Shown here one piece after another: positions 18,119-26,097 of a stretch of 64,000 bases of DNA. The position numbers and the translations under genes were made by a program. Position 1 is the first letter of the stretch. Every line of letters starts with the position of its first letter. The stretch spans positions 337,001-401,000 of the forward strand of contig NZ_CP144212.1 of assembly GCF_041378895.1 (NCBI RefSeq), written 5' to 3'. The notes under the pieces are model-generated. The model was given only the letters and a program-made list of their open reading frames with translations, was not told the origin of the DNA and did not search any database. This stretch comes from Dechloromonas sp. ZY10. Its GTDB lineage: Bacteria > Pseudomonadota > Gammaproteobacteria > Burkholderiales > Rhodocyclaceae.

Positions 18119-19894
18119 ATGGCCCAAGACGTCAAAACCCAACTGACCGCATTGCTGCAGCAGGCCCTGGCCAGCGTTGCCCCGACCGCTGCCGATACGC
18201 CGATTCAACTCGAACGCCCGCGTGACCCGTCGCACGGCGATTTCGCCACCAACCTGGCGATGCAGCTGGCGCGTGCGCTGAAGAAGAACCCGCGCGAAAT
18301 CGCTCAGCAACTGGTCAACGAACTGCCGGTGTCGACGCTGGTGACGGCGGCCGAAGTGGCCGGCGCCGGTTTTATCAATTTTCGTCTTGATGCAGGCAGC
18401 AAGACCGACGTGGTCAAGGCCGTGCTCGCCGAAAAAGCCGATTTTGGCCGGTCGACCGTGGGCGGTGGCCTGAAGATCCAGGTTGAATTCGTTTCCGCCA
18501 ATCCGACCGGCCCGCTCCACGTCGGCCACGGCCGTGGTGCTGCCTACGGCGCCTCGCTGTCCAGCCTGCTCGCGTTTGCCGGTTGGGACGTGACCCGCGA
18601 ATACTATGTGAACGACGCCGGCCGGCAGATGGATATCCTCGGCCTGTCGACCTGGTTGCGCTACCTCGACCAGCACGGTCAGAGCGTGCCTTTCCCGCCC
18701 AATGCCTACCAGGGCGACTACGTGCGCGAAATGGCCCGGCAGATGACCGTGGCTCACGGCGACAAGTTCGTCCGTGCCGCGGCCGAGGTGGTCGCCGGTA
18801 CGCCGGGCCTGCCGGAAGCCGAGCGCGCCGACGACGAGGCCAAGAAGCAGCGTGAGCTGCATCTCGATGCACTGATCGCCCAGGCCAAGGAACTGCTCGG
18901 CGGCGACTGGCACTACGTGCACCAGCACGCGCTCAACGAGCAGTTGGAAGACTGCCGCGACGACCTCAAGGAATTCGGCGTCGAATTCGAAGTCTGGTAT
19001 TCCGAAAAATCGCTCTACGACACCGGCCTGGTGGCCCGCTGCGTGGCTCTGCTTGAAGAGAAGGGGCATATCTATGTGCAGAACGGCGCCAAGTGGTTCC
19101 GCTCGACCGCCTTCGGCGACGAGAAGGACCGCGTCGTCCAGCGCGAAAATGGCCTGTACACCTATTTCGCCTCCGACATCGCCTACCACCTGAACAAGTT
19201 CGAGCGCGGTTTCGACAAGGTGATCAACATCTGGGGCGCCGACCACCACGGCTACATTCCGCGTGTGACCGGCGCGATCAAGGCGCTGGACCTCGACAGC
19301 GACAAGCTGCAGGTGGCGCTGGTCCAGTTCGCGGTGCTCTACCGTAACGGCCAGAAAGCCTCGATGTCCACGCGCTCCGGCGAATTCGTCACCCTGCGCG
19401 AATTGCGCCGCGAAGTCGGCAACGATGCCTGCCGCTTCTTCTACGCGCTGCGCAAGTCCGACCAGCATCTGGACTTCGACCTTGATCTGGCCAAGAGCCA
19501 GACCAACGAAAACCCGGTCTACTACATCCAGTACGCGCATGCTCGTGTCTGCTCGGTGATCAACCAGTGGACCGAACAACTGGGTGGCGATCTGGCCGAA
19601 TTGGCCGCTGCCGATTTGTCGCTGCTGAGCAACGAGCGCGAGTTGGCGATTGCCAACCAGCTGGCGCAGTTCCGCGAAGTGGTCGAGACCGCCGCGCGCG
19701 ATCTGGCCCCGCACCAGATTGCCTTCTACCTCAAGGATCTGGCCGGCGAGTTCCACGGCTGGTACAACGCCGAGCGGATGCTGGTCGATGACGAGAAGCT
19801 GCGTGCTGCCCGCGTCGCCCTCGCCGCTGCCGTGCGTCAGGTGATCCGTAACGGTATGGCGATTCTCGGCACCAGCTGCCCTGAGTCGATGTAA
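18119..19894 (+). CDS. argS: Arginyl-tRNA synthetase
   Basis: A full-length 591-residue class I synthetase that charges tRNA-Arg in the cytoplasm. The N-terminal tRNA-binding domain contains RPRDPSHGDFATNLAMQLA. The HIGH signature is HVGHGRGAAYG, within VEFVSANPTGPLHVGHGRG. The KMSKS counterpart is KASMSTRSGEFVTL. The C-terminal anticodon-binding domain has YYIQYAHARVCSV and ends with VRQVIRNGMAILG. ATG 18119 fits the family start. It is divergent from the response-regulator gene, and is followed 18 bases later by a SPOR-domain gene, a common betaproteobacterial arrangement. Confidence 0.98.
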   Translation: MAQDVKTQLTALLQQALASVAPTAADTPIQLERPRDPSHGDFATNLAMQLARALKKNPREIAQQLVNELPVSTLVTAAEVAGAGFINFRLDAGSKTDVVKAVLAEKADFGRSTVGGGLKIQVEFVSANPTGPLHVGHGRGAAYGASLSSLLAFAGWDVTREYYVNDAGRQMDILGLSTWLRYLDQHGQSVPFPPNAYQGDYVREMARQMTVAHGDKFVRAAAEVVAGTPGLPEAERADDEAKKQRELHLDALIAQAKELLGGDWHYVHQHALNEQLEDCRDDLKEFGVEFEVWYSEKSLYDTGLVARCVALLEEKGHIYVQNGAKWFRSTAFGDEKDRVVQRENGLYTYFASDIAYHLNKFERGFDKVINIWGADHHGYIPRVTGAIKALDLDSDKLQVALVQFAVLYRNGQKASMSTRSGEFVTLRELRREVGNDACRFFYALRKSDQHLDFDLDLAKSQTNENPVYYIQYAHARVCSVINQWTEQLGGDLAELAAADLSLLSNERELAIANQLAQFREVVETAARDLAPHQIAFYLKDLAGEFHGWYNAERMLVDDEKLRAARVALAAAVRQVIRNGMAILGTSCPESM

Positions 19895-19912
19895 TTCGCG
19901 CAGGGAGAGACG

Positions 19913-20587
19913 ATGAGTCGCGACATGAAGCCGCCGCGCCGCCAGGCACAGCCGGCCAGGAAAAAGTCCGGCGGCGGTACGCTGGTTGGCATGTTCATCG
20001 GCCTGGTGCTCGGGGTCGGGATCGCTGCCGGCGTGGTCTGGTATCTCAACAAATCGCCGCTGCCTTTTGCCAACAAGGTGCCCTTGCCGACCCGCGCCGA
20101 TCACAGCCAGGCCGCCAATGGCCAGCCGGCGCAGCCGATGGCGCTGCCCGGCAAGCCCGGTGATCCGGTGCCGGAAAAGCGCTTCCAGTTCTACGACATC
20201 CTGCCCGGCAAGAGCGAGGCGGCGATGGACAAGGGGGCGGCGGTTCCGGCCAAGCCTGAAGTGAAGAAGGACGAGGCCAGGAAAGAGGAAGCGAAGAAGG
20301 AAGAGCCGAAGAAGGAAGAAAAGAAGGAAGAGGCCAAGAAGGACGAGGTCAAGGAAAGCAAGACGCCGCTGTTTCTCCAGGCCGGGTCCTTCAGCACTGC
20401 GCAGGATGCCGACAACCAGAAGGCCAAGCTGGCGTTCATGGGGGTCGAGGCGGTGGTGCAGCAAGTGATGGTGCAGGACAAGACCTACTACCGGGTGCGC
20501 GTCGGTCCCTATCCGCGTATCGAGGATGTGAACAAGGTGCGTGCCGAACTGGCACGTTCGGGCATCGATGCCCAGCTCGCCAAGTAA
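19913..20587 (+). CDS. Membrane-anchored SPOR-domain protein with Lys/Glu-rich linker
   Basis: 224 residues. A short basic cytoplasmic N-terminus is followed by one membrane helix (GMFIGLVLGVGIAAGVVWYL, about residues 24-43), then a periplasmic linker and a C-terminal SPOR domain (LFLQAGSFSTAQDADNQKAK to YYRVRVGPYPRIEDVNKVRA). SPOR domains bind denuded septal peptidoglycan, so this is likely an FtsN-like cell-division or envelope protein (inference). Residues about 117-146 are an almost uninterrupted run of Lys and Glu built from KKEE/KKDE units, probably a highly charged helix. It starts 18 bases after argS and 13 bases before dsbA, within one operon. Its distance from known FtsN cannot be judged here. 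Confidence 0.88.
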   Translation: MSRDMKPPRRQAQPARKKSGGGTLVGMFIGLVLGVGIAAGVVWYLNKSPLPFANKVPLPTRADHSQAANGQPAQPMALPGKPGDPVPEKRFQFYDILPGKSEAAMDKGAAVPAKPEVKKDEARKEEAKKEEPKKEEKKEEAKKDEVKESKTPLFLQAGSFSTAQDADNQKAKLAFMGVEAVVQQVMVQDKTYYRVRVGPYPRIEDVNKVRAELARSGIDAQLAK

Positions 20588-20600
20588 AGGAGTATTCGGG

Positions 20601-21239
20601 ATGGTTTTCAATCGTCGTAGCTTCGTTGCCGCGCTTTTTGCTGCCGGCAGCCTGTTGGCCGTACCTGCCCTGGCCCAGACCGCCGCCAAGGATTTCACCG
20701 CGATCGTGCCGGTGCAGCCGACCGAAGAGCCGGGCAAGATCGAGGTACTGGAGTTTTTCAGCTATGGCTGCCCGCATTGCGCCGAATTCGAGCCGCTGCT
20801 TTCGCCCTGGGTGGCCAGGCAGGGCCCCGACGTGGTCGTGCGCAAGGTGCCCGTCAGCTTTGGCCGGGCCGCCTGGGCCAATGTCGCCCGCCTGTATTAC
20901 GCGCTGGAAGCCACCGGCGACCTGAAGCGCCTGGAGGCCGATATCTTTAAGGCGATCCACGCCGAGCGGATCAATCTCTTCGACGAGAAGACGATGCAGG
21001 AGTGGCTGGTCAAGAAGGGCGTCGATGCCCGTAAGTTCTCCGAGGTCTTCTCGTCCTTCGGGATCATGAGCAAGGTCAAGCGCGGCGATCAGCTGGCGCA
21101 AGCCTACAAGATCCAGGGCGTACCGGCGCTGGCGGTCGAGGGCAAGTATCTGGTCGGCGGCAAGGATTTCGGCGAAGCGCTGGCGATCACTGACAAGCTG
21201 ATCGCCAAGTCGCGCAGCGAGAAGAGCGGCAAGAAGTAA
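20601..21239 (+). CDS. dsbA: Thiol:disulfide interchange protein DsbA
   Basis: 212 residues. The signal peptide runs to about residue 26 (cleavage after ALA-QTAA region). The thioredoxin-fold active site is CPHC at residues 57-60 in FFSYGCPHCAEFEP, and the cis-proline loop is QGVPALAVEGKYLV. DsbA oxidises cysteine pairs in newly exported proteins in the periplasm. ATG 20601 is chosen because AAGGAG lies about nine bases upstream and the signal peptide starts there. It follows the SPOR gene by 13 bases. It could serve exported proteins here, including the c-type cytochromes, although oxidised cysteines must be re-reduced for haem attachment. Confidence 0.95.
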   Translation: MVFNRRSFVAALFAAGSLLAVPALAQTAAKDFTAIVPVQPTEEPGKIEVLEFFSYGCPHCAEFEPLLSPWVARQGPDVVVRKVPVSFGRAAWANVARLYYALEATGDLKRLEADIFKAIHAERINLFDEKTMQEWLVKKGVDARKFSEVFSSFGIMSKVKRGDQLAQAYKIQGVPALAVEGKYLVGGKDFGEALAITDKLIAKSRSEKSGKK

Positions 21240-22016
21240 TTGGCGCTGAAGGTCTTCATCACGGGCGCCTCGTCGGGAATCGGCGAGGCGCTTGCCGTTT
21301 ACTACGCGGCACAAGGCGCCTGCCTCGGCCTGGCGGCCCGGCGCGGCGAAGTGCTGCAGGCGCTGAATGAGCGTCTCGGCGGCGGGCATGCCTGCTACCC
21401 GCTTGATGTTGCCGATGCGCCGGCGTTGCAGGCCGCCGCCGCCGATTTCATCGCCCGTTTCGGCGCGCCCGACATCGTGATTGCCTCGGCCGGTGTTTCG
21501 GCCGGCACCTTGACCGAATGCGCCGAAGATCTGGCGGTGATCCGGCGGATTCTCGACATCAACGTCTATGGCATGGCCGTGACCTTCGCGCCGTTCATCC
21601 CGGCGATGCGTGCCGCCGACGAGCCCGCCCGGCGGCGGCTGGTCGGGATCGCGTCGGTCGCCGGCATTCGCGGATTGCCGGGGGCGGAAGCCTACTCGGC
21701 GTCAAAGGCGGCGGCCATCGCCTACCTGGAGAGCCTGCGCCTGGAAATGCGCGGCGAAAACGGCCCGCAGGTGGTGACCATCGCCCCCGGCTACATCGCA
21801 ACACCGATGACCACGGTCAACCCCTACAAAATGCCGTTTTTAATGCCGGCCGAGCGGGCCGCCGAGCGTTTTGCCGCCGCCATCGCGCGCGGCACCAGCT
21901 ACACCGTGATTCCCTGGCAGATGGGTCTCGTCGCCAAACTGCTGCGGCTATTGCCCAACTGGCTCTACGACCGGCTGTTCACCAAGGCTCCGCGCAAGCC
22001 GCGCGGGCTGCTCTAA
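21240..22016 (+). CDS. Short-chain dehydrogenase/reductase (SDR)
   Basis: 258 residues with a Rossmann fold. The cofactor motif is TGASSGIG at residues 8-15, followed by an Arg in GLAARRGE that suggests NADP preference. IASAGVSAG is the structural NAG-like motif. The catalytic Ser is in VGIASVAGIRG and the YxxxK pair in AYSASKAA around residue 155. The C-terminus has a hydrophobic/basic segment (VAKLLRLLPNWLYDRLF), suggesting membrane association. No substrate can be assigned. The gene begins with TTG directly after the dsbA stop (no spacer), so translation is coupled. It is convergent with the CHAT gene, 15 bases apart. Confidence 0.88.
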   Translation: MALKVFITGASSGIGEALAVYYAAQGACLGLAARRGEVLQALNERLGGGHACYPLDVADAPALQAAAADFIARFGAPDIVIASAGVSAGTLTECAEDLAVIRRILDINVYGMAVTFAPFIPAMRAADEPARRRLVGIASVAGIRGLPGAEAYSASKAAAIAYLESLRLEMRGENGPQVVTIAPGYIATPMTTVNPYKMPFLMPAERAAERFAAAIARGTSYTVIPWQMGLVAKLLRLLPNWLYDRLFTKAPRKPRGLL

Positions 22017-22031
22017 GCCCCCGCAGCTGCC

Positions 22032-24338
22032 TTACTGTCCCTGTCCGGTAAGGTAGAAGGCCGCCCAGTAAAACGGGTCCGGATGCGTCTTCTGCAAACC
22101 CAGTTGCGCCTGCCTCAGCGCTTCGCGCTTGCTGGCACCCTGGCGCATCCGCTGGTAGAAATCCTTCATCAGCAGCGACGTGGCTTCGTCGTCGACTTCC
22201 CACAGGCTGGCGACGATGTTGCTGGCGCCGGCGTAGAGAAAGCCGCGGGTCAGGCCGATCAGGTCATCGCCGCTGAGCCGCTTGCCCAGCCCCGTTTCGC
22301 ACGCCGAGAGAGTGACCAGGTCGGCATTAAGGCGGGTTTCGTAGAGTTCGGCGACGGTCAGCGAGCCGTCGTTGCTCTCGTCCTTTGCCAGCAGCAGCCG
22401 TGATTCCAGCGCATTCTCAGCCTTGAACTGGCCGTGCGATGCGATATGCAGGTGGCCGAACTGTCCGGCCTGCTGCTTGAATGCGGTTTCGGTCGCCTGC
22501 TTGCGTGTCAGGAGCCTGGCTTTTGGCAGCAGCGAGGCCAGGCTTTTGGCCTCGTCTTCGGCGCTGGGAAGATCGAGGCGGCTGTCGCCGAGATCCGGGT
22601 TGCCGTAGATCAGCAAATTATCGAGCGGGGCTCGGCCGCTCGGGCGCAAATACTTCTGCAGGCTGGAACTGGGCAGGAAGCGCAGGCTACGCTTACCGAT
22701 CAGCGATTCGTTGCCGTCGTGCAGGGCGGCGAAGGGCAGGTAGTGCAGCGGGCCGTGCGGGACGATCAGCAGGTTGCGGGTACCGATCCGCTGCGCCGCC
22801 GGGGCGAGCAACTGGCGATAGAGTTGCTGCGCCGTAGCGCGTGCATCCGGGAGCTGTTCCTGGATCTGGTGGCGGAATTCGCGGATGGCAGCTTCCGGCG
22901 AACCGCCTTCGAGCCGGATCAGGGCTTGCCCCTGGCGATCAAGCACGAACAGATATAAGGCCTCGCCGAGGCCGAAGTATTCGAGCAAAACTTCGTCGGC
23001 CTGCAGCATTTCGCGGATTTCGTTGCTGGACAAGGCGTTGACCGTGATCAGCGAAGCCAGTTGCGGATCCCGCTGCTGCAACTCGCGGCTTTCCTGGCTG
23101 CCTTGCTGCCGGGTTTTACTTGAGCCTTCCTGCGCCATATCGACGGGATGCTGCAGGCTGGCTTCCTGGCGCGCGGCGAGAAGTTTTTCCAGCTTCTGGC
23201 GGCTGTCGCTGCTCTTGGCTGCCGCCAGTGGCATGCTGTCGCGAGCGGCCAGCAGGTCGACCAGGGCGCGCGACTTGGCGCGCTCGATGAATTCGAAGGC
23301 GGCCTGTTCCTGGCCCAGCTTGCGCGCAGCTTCGACCGCGCGGGAGTAGAGCGCCTGCTTGTCGCCGACGAAGCCGATCTTGCTGGCTTCGGTATTGATG
23401 CTGGCGCGCTGTTGCTCGACCTGCTCGATCGCTTCCCGGTAGTAACGCAGCGCCTCGCTAGTCTGGCCGTCGCCGTCGGCGATGCGGCCTCGGTCGGCGA
23501 GCAGCAGCCAGTAAATCTCGCCGTTTTCCTTGACTTGGCGAATCTCCAGCAAGCGGTCGAAACCGCGCCGTGCCTCGTCGATCTGGCCGCTTTCCAGCAG
23601 GGCCTTGTTGAGCATGAAAGCGCGCGGCAGTTCGGCCCAGACCCAGTTGTTGACCCCGGTCAGGAAGCTGCCGCTGACCAGCCGGTCGAGGAAGACGTTG
23701 AGGGCGAAGGTCTTGTCGCCGCGGATCGCCGCGATTACGCCGGGGTAGTCCTTGAGCGCCATCCGGGCGCGCGCCAGGGCGAAGGCTTTGGCGTTGGCAT
23801 AGTCGCTGAGCGGACCGACGCGGATTTTCTGCAATTCCTTTTCCGCCTTCCAGCCCTGCTCCTCGTCACCGGCCAGGGTATATCCCAGGGAGAGCGCGGC
23901 ATAGGCGTTGCACCACATGTCGAGGTCGTCGCTATCGTCGTCCTTGAGCCAGGCCAGCGCCTTCTCGGCTTCCTTGACCGCTTCGCCGTAGCGTCCGAGC
24001 TCAAGGTAGGCTTCAGTACGCATGATGTGGACCGCCGGCGTCGCGTCGTTGAGGCCGAACAGCCGGGTGCGCTTGTCGCCCTGGCGGACCTTGCCTTCCA
24101 GCGTATCGAGGCAGTCGAGCAGGCGGTTGTAGCGCTTGGTTTTCGAATAGGCGTAGCAGAGCGCGTGCTGGTCGCGGGTGCCGAGCGGTTTGCTGCGCGC
24201 TTGCTCTTCGATGGTTTTTTCCAGCAGGTCGAAGCGGCCGGTTGCGGCCATCTGGATCTGCTCGGTTGAGTAATCGGCGAGCGCAGTGCCGGCGGCCAGG
24301 CTGCCGGCGAGGAACAGGAAAGCGAGGTGACGACGCAT
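22032..24338 (-). CDS. Exported TPR protein with C-terminal CHAT caspase-like domain
   Basis: 768 residues. An N-terminal signal peptide (cleavage near TALA-DYST) is followed by about 350 residues of helical repeats of TPR type, for example AEAYLELGRYGEAVKEAEKA. A coiled, Gln/Ser-rich stretch follows around 380-410. The C-terminal CHAT domain has the predicted catalytic dyad: His635 in HIASHG and Cys680 in TLSACETGLG, plus FLYAGASNIVASLWEVDDEA and a terminal DPFYWAAFYLTGQG. CHAT proteases belong to the caspase/separase clan; several act in bacterial defence, but signal-peptide versions are poorly studied. ATG 24338 is used; an upstream GTG adds three residues. It lies downstream of the beta-barrel gene, separated by a strong hairpin. 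Confidence 0.9.
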   Translation of the reverse strand: MRRHLAFLFLAGSLAAGTALADYSTEQIQMAATGRFDLLEKTIEEQARSKPLGTRDQHALCYAYSKTKRYNRLLDCLDTLEGKVRQGDKRTRLFGLNDATPAVHIMRTEAYLELGRYGEAVKEAEKALAWLKDDDSDDLDMWCNAYAALSLGYTLAGDEEQGWKAEKELQKIRVGPLSDYANAKAFALARARMALKDYPGVIAAIRGDKTFALNVFLDRLVSGSFLTGVNNWVWAELPRAFMLNKALLESGQIDEARRGFDRLLEIRQVKENGEIYWLLLADRGRIADGDGQTSEALRYYREAIEQVEQQRASINTEASKIGFVGDKQALYSRAVEAARKLGQEQAAFEFIERAKSRALVDLLAARDSMPLAAAKSSDSRQKLEKLLAARQEASLQHPVDMAQEGSSKTRQQGSQESRELQQRDPQLASLITVNALSSNEIREMLQADEVLLEYFGLGEALYLFVLDRQGQALIRLEGGSPEAAIREFRHQIQEQLPDARATAQQLYRQLLAPAAQRIGTRNLLIVPHGPLHYLPFAALHDGNESLIGKRSLRFLPSSSLQKYLRPSGRAPLDNLLIYGNPDLGDSRLDLPSAEDEAKSLASLLPKARLLTRKQATETAFKQQAGQFGHLHIASHGQFKAENALESRLLLAKDESNDGSLTVAELYETRLNADLVTLSACETGLGKRLSGDDLIGLTRGFLYAGASNIVASLWEVDDEATSLLMKDFYQRMRQGASKREALRQAQLGLQKTHPDPFYWAAFYLTGQGQ

Positions 24339-24354
24339 GTTGAGCACCAGAAGA

Positions 24355-24378
24355 AACGGCCACCCGCAGGTGGCCGTT
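24355..24378 (-). terminator. Hairpin between beta-barrel and CHAT genes (partial terminator or attenuator)
   Basis: A perfect 10-bp inverted repeat, AACGGCCACC and GGTGGCCGTT with a 4-base loop, sits between the beta-barrel stop and the CHAT start. On the minus strand it is followed by TCTTCTGG, only moderately U-rich. It may lower expression of the CHAT gene relative to the barrel, or stabilise the upstream mRNA 3' end. Confidence 0.6.
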
Positions 24379-24401
24379 GAATACGCCAGGAAACTGCGGG
24401 T

Positions 24402-25628
24402 TTAGAACCAGTAGCCGATGTTGGCGGTGAAGCCCTGGGTGTTGGGGCCGCGCATGAAGGTGACGCCGCCGCGCACGAAGCTGCGGGCATCCTGGGCGCT
24501 CTTGTTGGTCCCGATGGTGATCCCGAATTCCTGGAAGTTGTCGAGGAAGGGCTTGTCGCCACCGAAGTAGCGGGTGTCGATCAGCGAGTATTCGACGGTC
24601 ATCTTCTTGCCGAAGTTGACCGGCTGCGACAGCATCACGCCGTTGCGCATCGCCATGCTCTTGATCGCCGGATCGAAGGAGTAGTCGCCGGCGCTGAACT
24701 TGCCGGTCTGGTAGTAACCGAGCATGTTGCCGATGGCGATGTCGAAGCCGGACATCGGGATCACGTAGTTGCTGGCGACCGATGCCGAGTAGAGCGTAGC
24801 CACCGTTGCCCGGTCGGCCGAGGCGACGGCCGAGTAACGGGCGCTCGGGGTGATCGTCCAGTTGTCGCTGACCGGCAGGCGGTAGGAAACGCCAAGGCCG
24901 GAGTGCACGGTCTTCGCGCTGCCGACTTCGACGACGGTGATCGGCATGCTGAAGCTCAGCTGGCGACGCGGGTCAATGTCGTTGCGGATGGTGTAGGAGA
25001 GGGGGATCGAGGCGGTGGTGACCTTGTCGCCGCTGTTGCTGACGTTGTAGGAACCGTAGCTGAGGCCGACGCCGATCAGGTTGTTGTTGCTTCCAGCGCT
25101 GGTGGCGGCTGCGGCAACGGCGGTCGGCGAGGCGGTGAACGAGGCGTTGAAATCAGCCGTCATCATCATCGGAATCATCCCGCCGACACCGGTGATCGGG
25201 CTGGTCGCCGAATGCTGCGCCTGGTAGTTCATGATCTTGCCGATGATCCCGTTCTTCTTGATGTAATCCTCAAGCATGCGCTGGGATTCTTTACGGGTGG
25301 CGCCGGTGAAGCTGCCCTTGTCGCCGAGCTCGACGAAATCGAAATTCAGCCGGGTCGAACTGTCGAGGTAGTTGAGCTTGATATTGACGTCGCTGAAGCG
25401 GCTGAGGACGCTGGCGACCGAGGTCTCTGTGTAATTGATGTTGCTGGTGGAGAAATTCTTCAGCGCATCGATGAAGCTGGTCGATTTCGAGTCACAGATC
25501 AGCGACCCCTGGTTGCCGTTGACGGCGACCTGAAAACCATAGGACTTGTCGCAGCTCAGTTGAGCATGTGCGGAAGCAGCGACCAGAGACGATGCTGCAA
25601 TGGTAAAGACGGCCAAACCCCTCTTCAT
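24402..25628 (-). CDS. Outer-membrane beta-barrel protein of unknown function
   Basis: 408 residues. The N-terminal signal peptide (MKRGLAVFTIAASSLVAASA, cleavage near AHA-QLSC) is followed by about 150 residues with two early cysteines (C26 and a CDS sequence). The C-terminal 230 residues alternate polar and hydrophobic residues in strands (LIGVGLSYGSYNV, WTITPSARYSAVA, MTVEYSLIDTRYF). The last residue is Phe in GFTANIGYWF, the classical BAM recognition signature for outer-membrane barrels. ATG 25628 is preceded by GGGGG; longer frames lack a signal peptide. The product name is unknown. It is the promoter-proximal partner of the CHAT gene and lies downstream of a 16-bp palindrome, suggesting a two-gene regulated unit. 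Confidence 0.78.
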   Translation of the reverse strand: MKRGLAVFTIAASSLVAASAHAQLSCDKSYGFQVAVNGNQGSLICDSKSTSFIDALKNFSTSNINYTETSVASVLSRFSDVNIKLNYLDSSTRLNFDFVELGDKGSFTGATRKESQRMLEDYIKKNGIIGKIMNYQAQHSATSPITGVGGMIPMMMTADFNASFTASPTAVAAAATSAGSNNNLIGVGLSYGSYNVSNSGDKVTTASIPLSYTIRNDIDPRRQLSFSMPITVVEVGSAKTVHSGLGVSYRLPVSDNWTITPSARYSAVASADRATVATLYSASVASNYVIPMSGFDIAIGNMLGYYQTGKFSAGDYSFDPAIKSMAMRNGVMLSQPVNFGKKMTVEYSLIDTRYFGGDKPFLDNFQEFGITIGTNKSAQDARSFVRGGVTFMRGPNTQGFTANIGYWF

Positions 25629-25682
25629 TGTTAACCCCCTGATATTATTGAACTGTTTGTGGCCGGAACAAGGCCTGTGCCG

Positions 25683-25698
25683 GCAAATTCGAATTTGC
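25683..25698. promoter_or_regulatory. 16-bp perfect palindrome, candidate operator
   Basis: GCAAATTCGAATTTGC is a perfect palindrome of two 8-base arms in the intergenic region between thiS and the beta-barrel gene, 55 bases upstream of the barrel ATG. Its AT-rich arms in a GC-rich genome and its position suggest a dimeric repressor or activator site. No regulator gene is adjacent, and the binding protein is unknown. Confidence 0.45.
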
Positions 25699-25808
25699 TT
25701 ATTTTTTTCGTCAGCGTCAAGCGGCGGAGGAAAGCAATTGACGCTGGGTTGCTGTTTTTGTCGGTTTTTCCGCAGTCGGTTTCGGCCCCGATCGGCTAAA
25801 ATAATCCG

Positions 25809-26012
25809 ATGCTGAATCTCAAGATCAATGGCGAAGCACGCCAGTTTGCAGAAGCCCTGACCGTGGCCGGCCTCATCGAGGTGCTTGGCTATGCGGGCAA
25901 GCGCATTGCCGTCGAGAAGAACGGTGAAATCGTCCCTAAAAGCCAGCATGCAACGACCCCGCTGGCCTCGGGCGATCAACTCGAAATTGTCGTCGCCGTC
26001 GGCGGTGGCTAG
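25809..26012 (+). CDS. thiS: Sulfur carrier protein ThiS
   Basis: 67 residues with the ubiquitin-like ThiS fold pattern: an N-terminal strand MLNLKINGEARQF, RIAVEKNGEIVPKSQH, and the C-terminal VAVGGG tail. ThiF activates the terminal Gly-Gly by adenylation, and the resulting thiocarboxylate supplies sulfur to ThiG for the thiazole half of thiamin. thiG lies 85 bases downstream on the same strand. No thiF, thiO or thiE lies in the window, and no TPP riboswitch (THI-box) sequence is seen upstream. A TAAAAT box ending a few bases before the ATG region could be part of a promoter or an early leader. Confidence 0.94.
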   Translation: MLNLKINGEARQFAEALTVAGLIEVLGYAGKRIAVEKNGEIVPKSQHATTPLASGDQLEIVVAVGGG

Positions 26013-26097
26013 GCGAGGAGCGACTGCAGTCCTCTTGTCGTCAGCCGCCTGCGCTTACTAACAGCTAATCGCTAACATCTAGGCAACTAATGAATAT

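Noticed and set aside
25629..25808. TPP riboswitch before thiS
   Set aside because: No THI-box core sequences and no suitable stem arrangement were found in the 180-base gap; the thiS leader appears to be very short.
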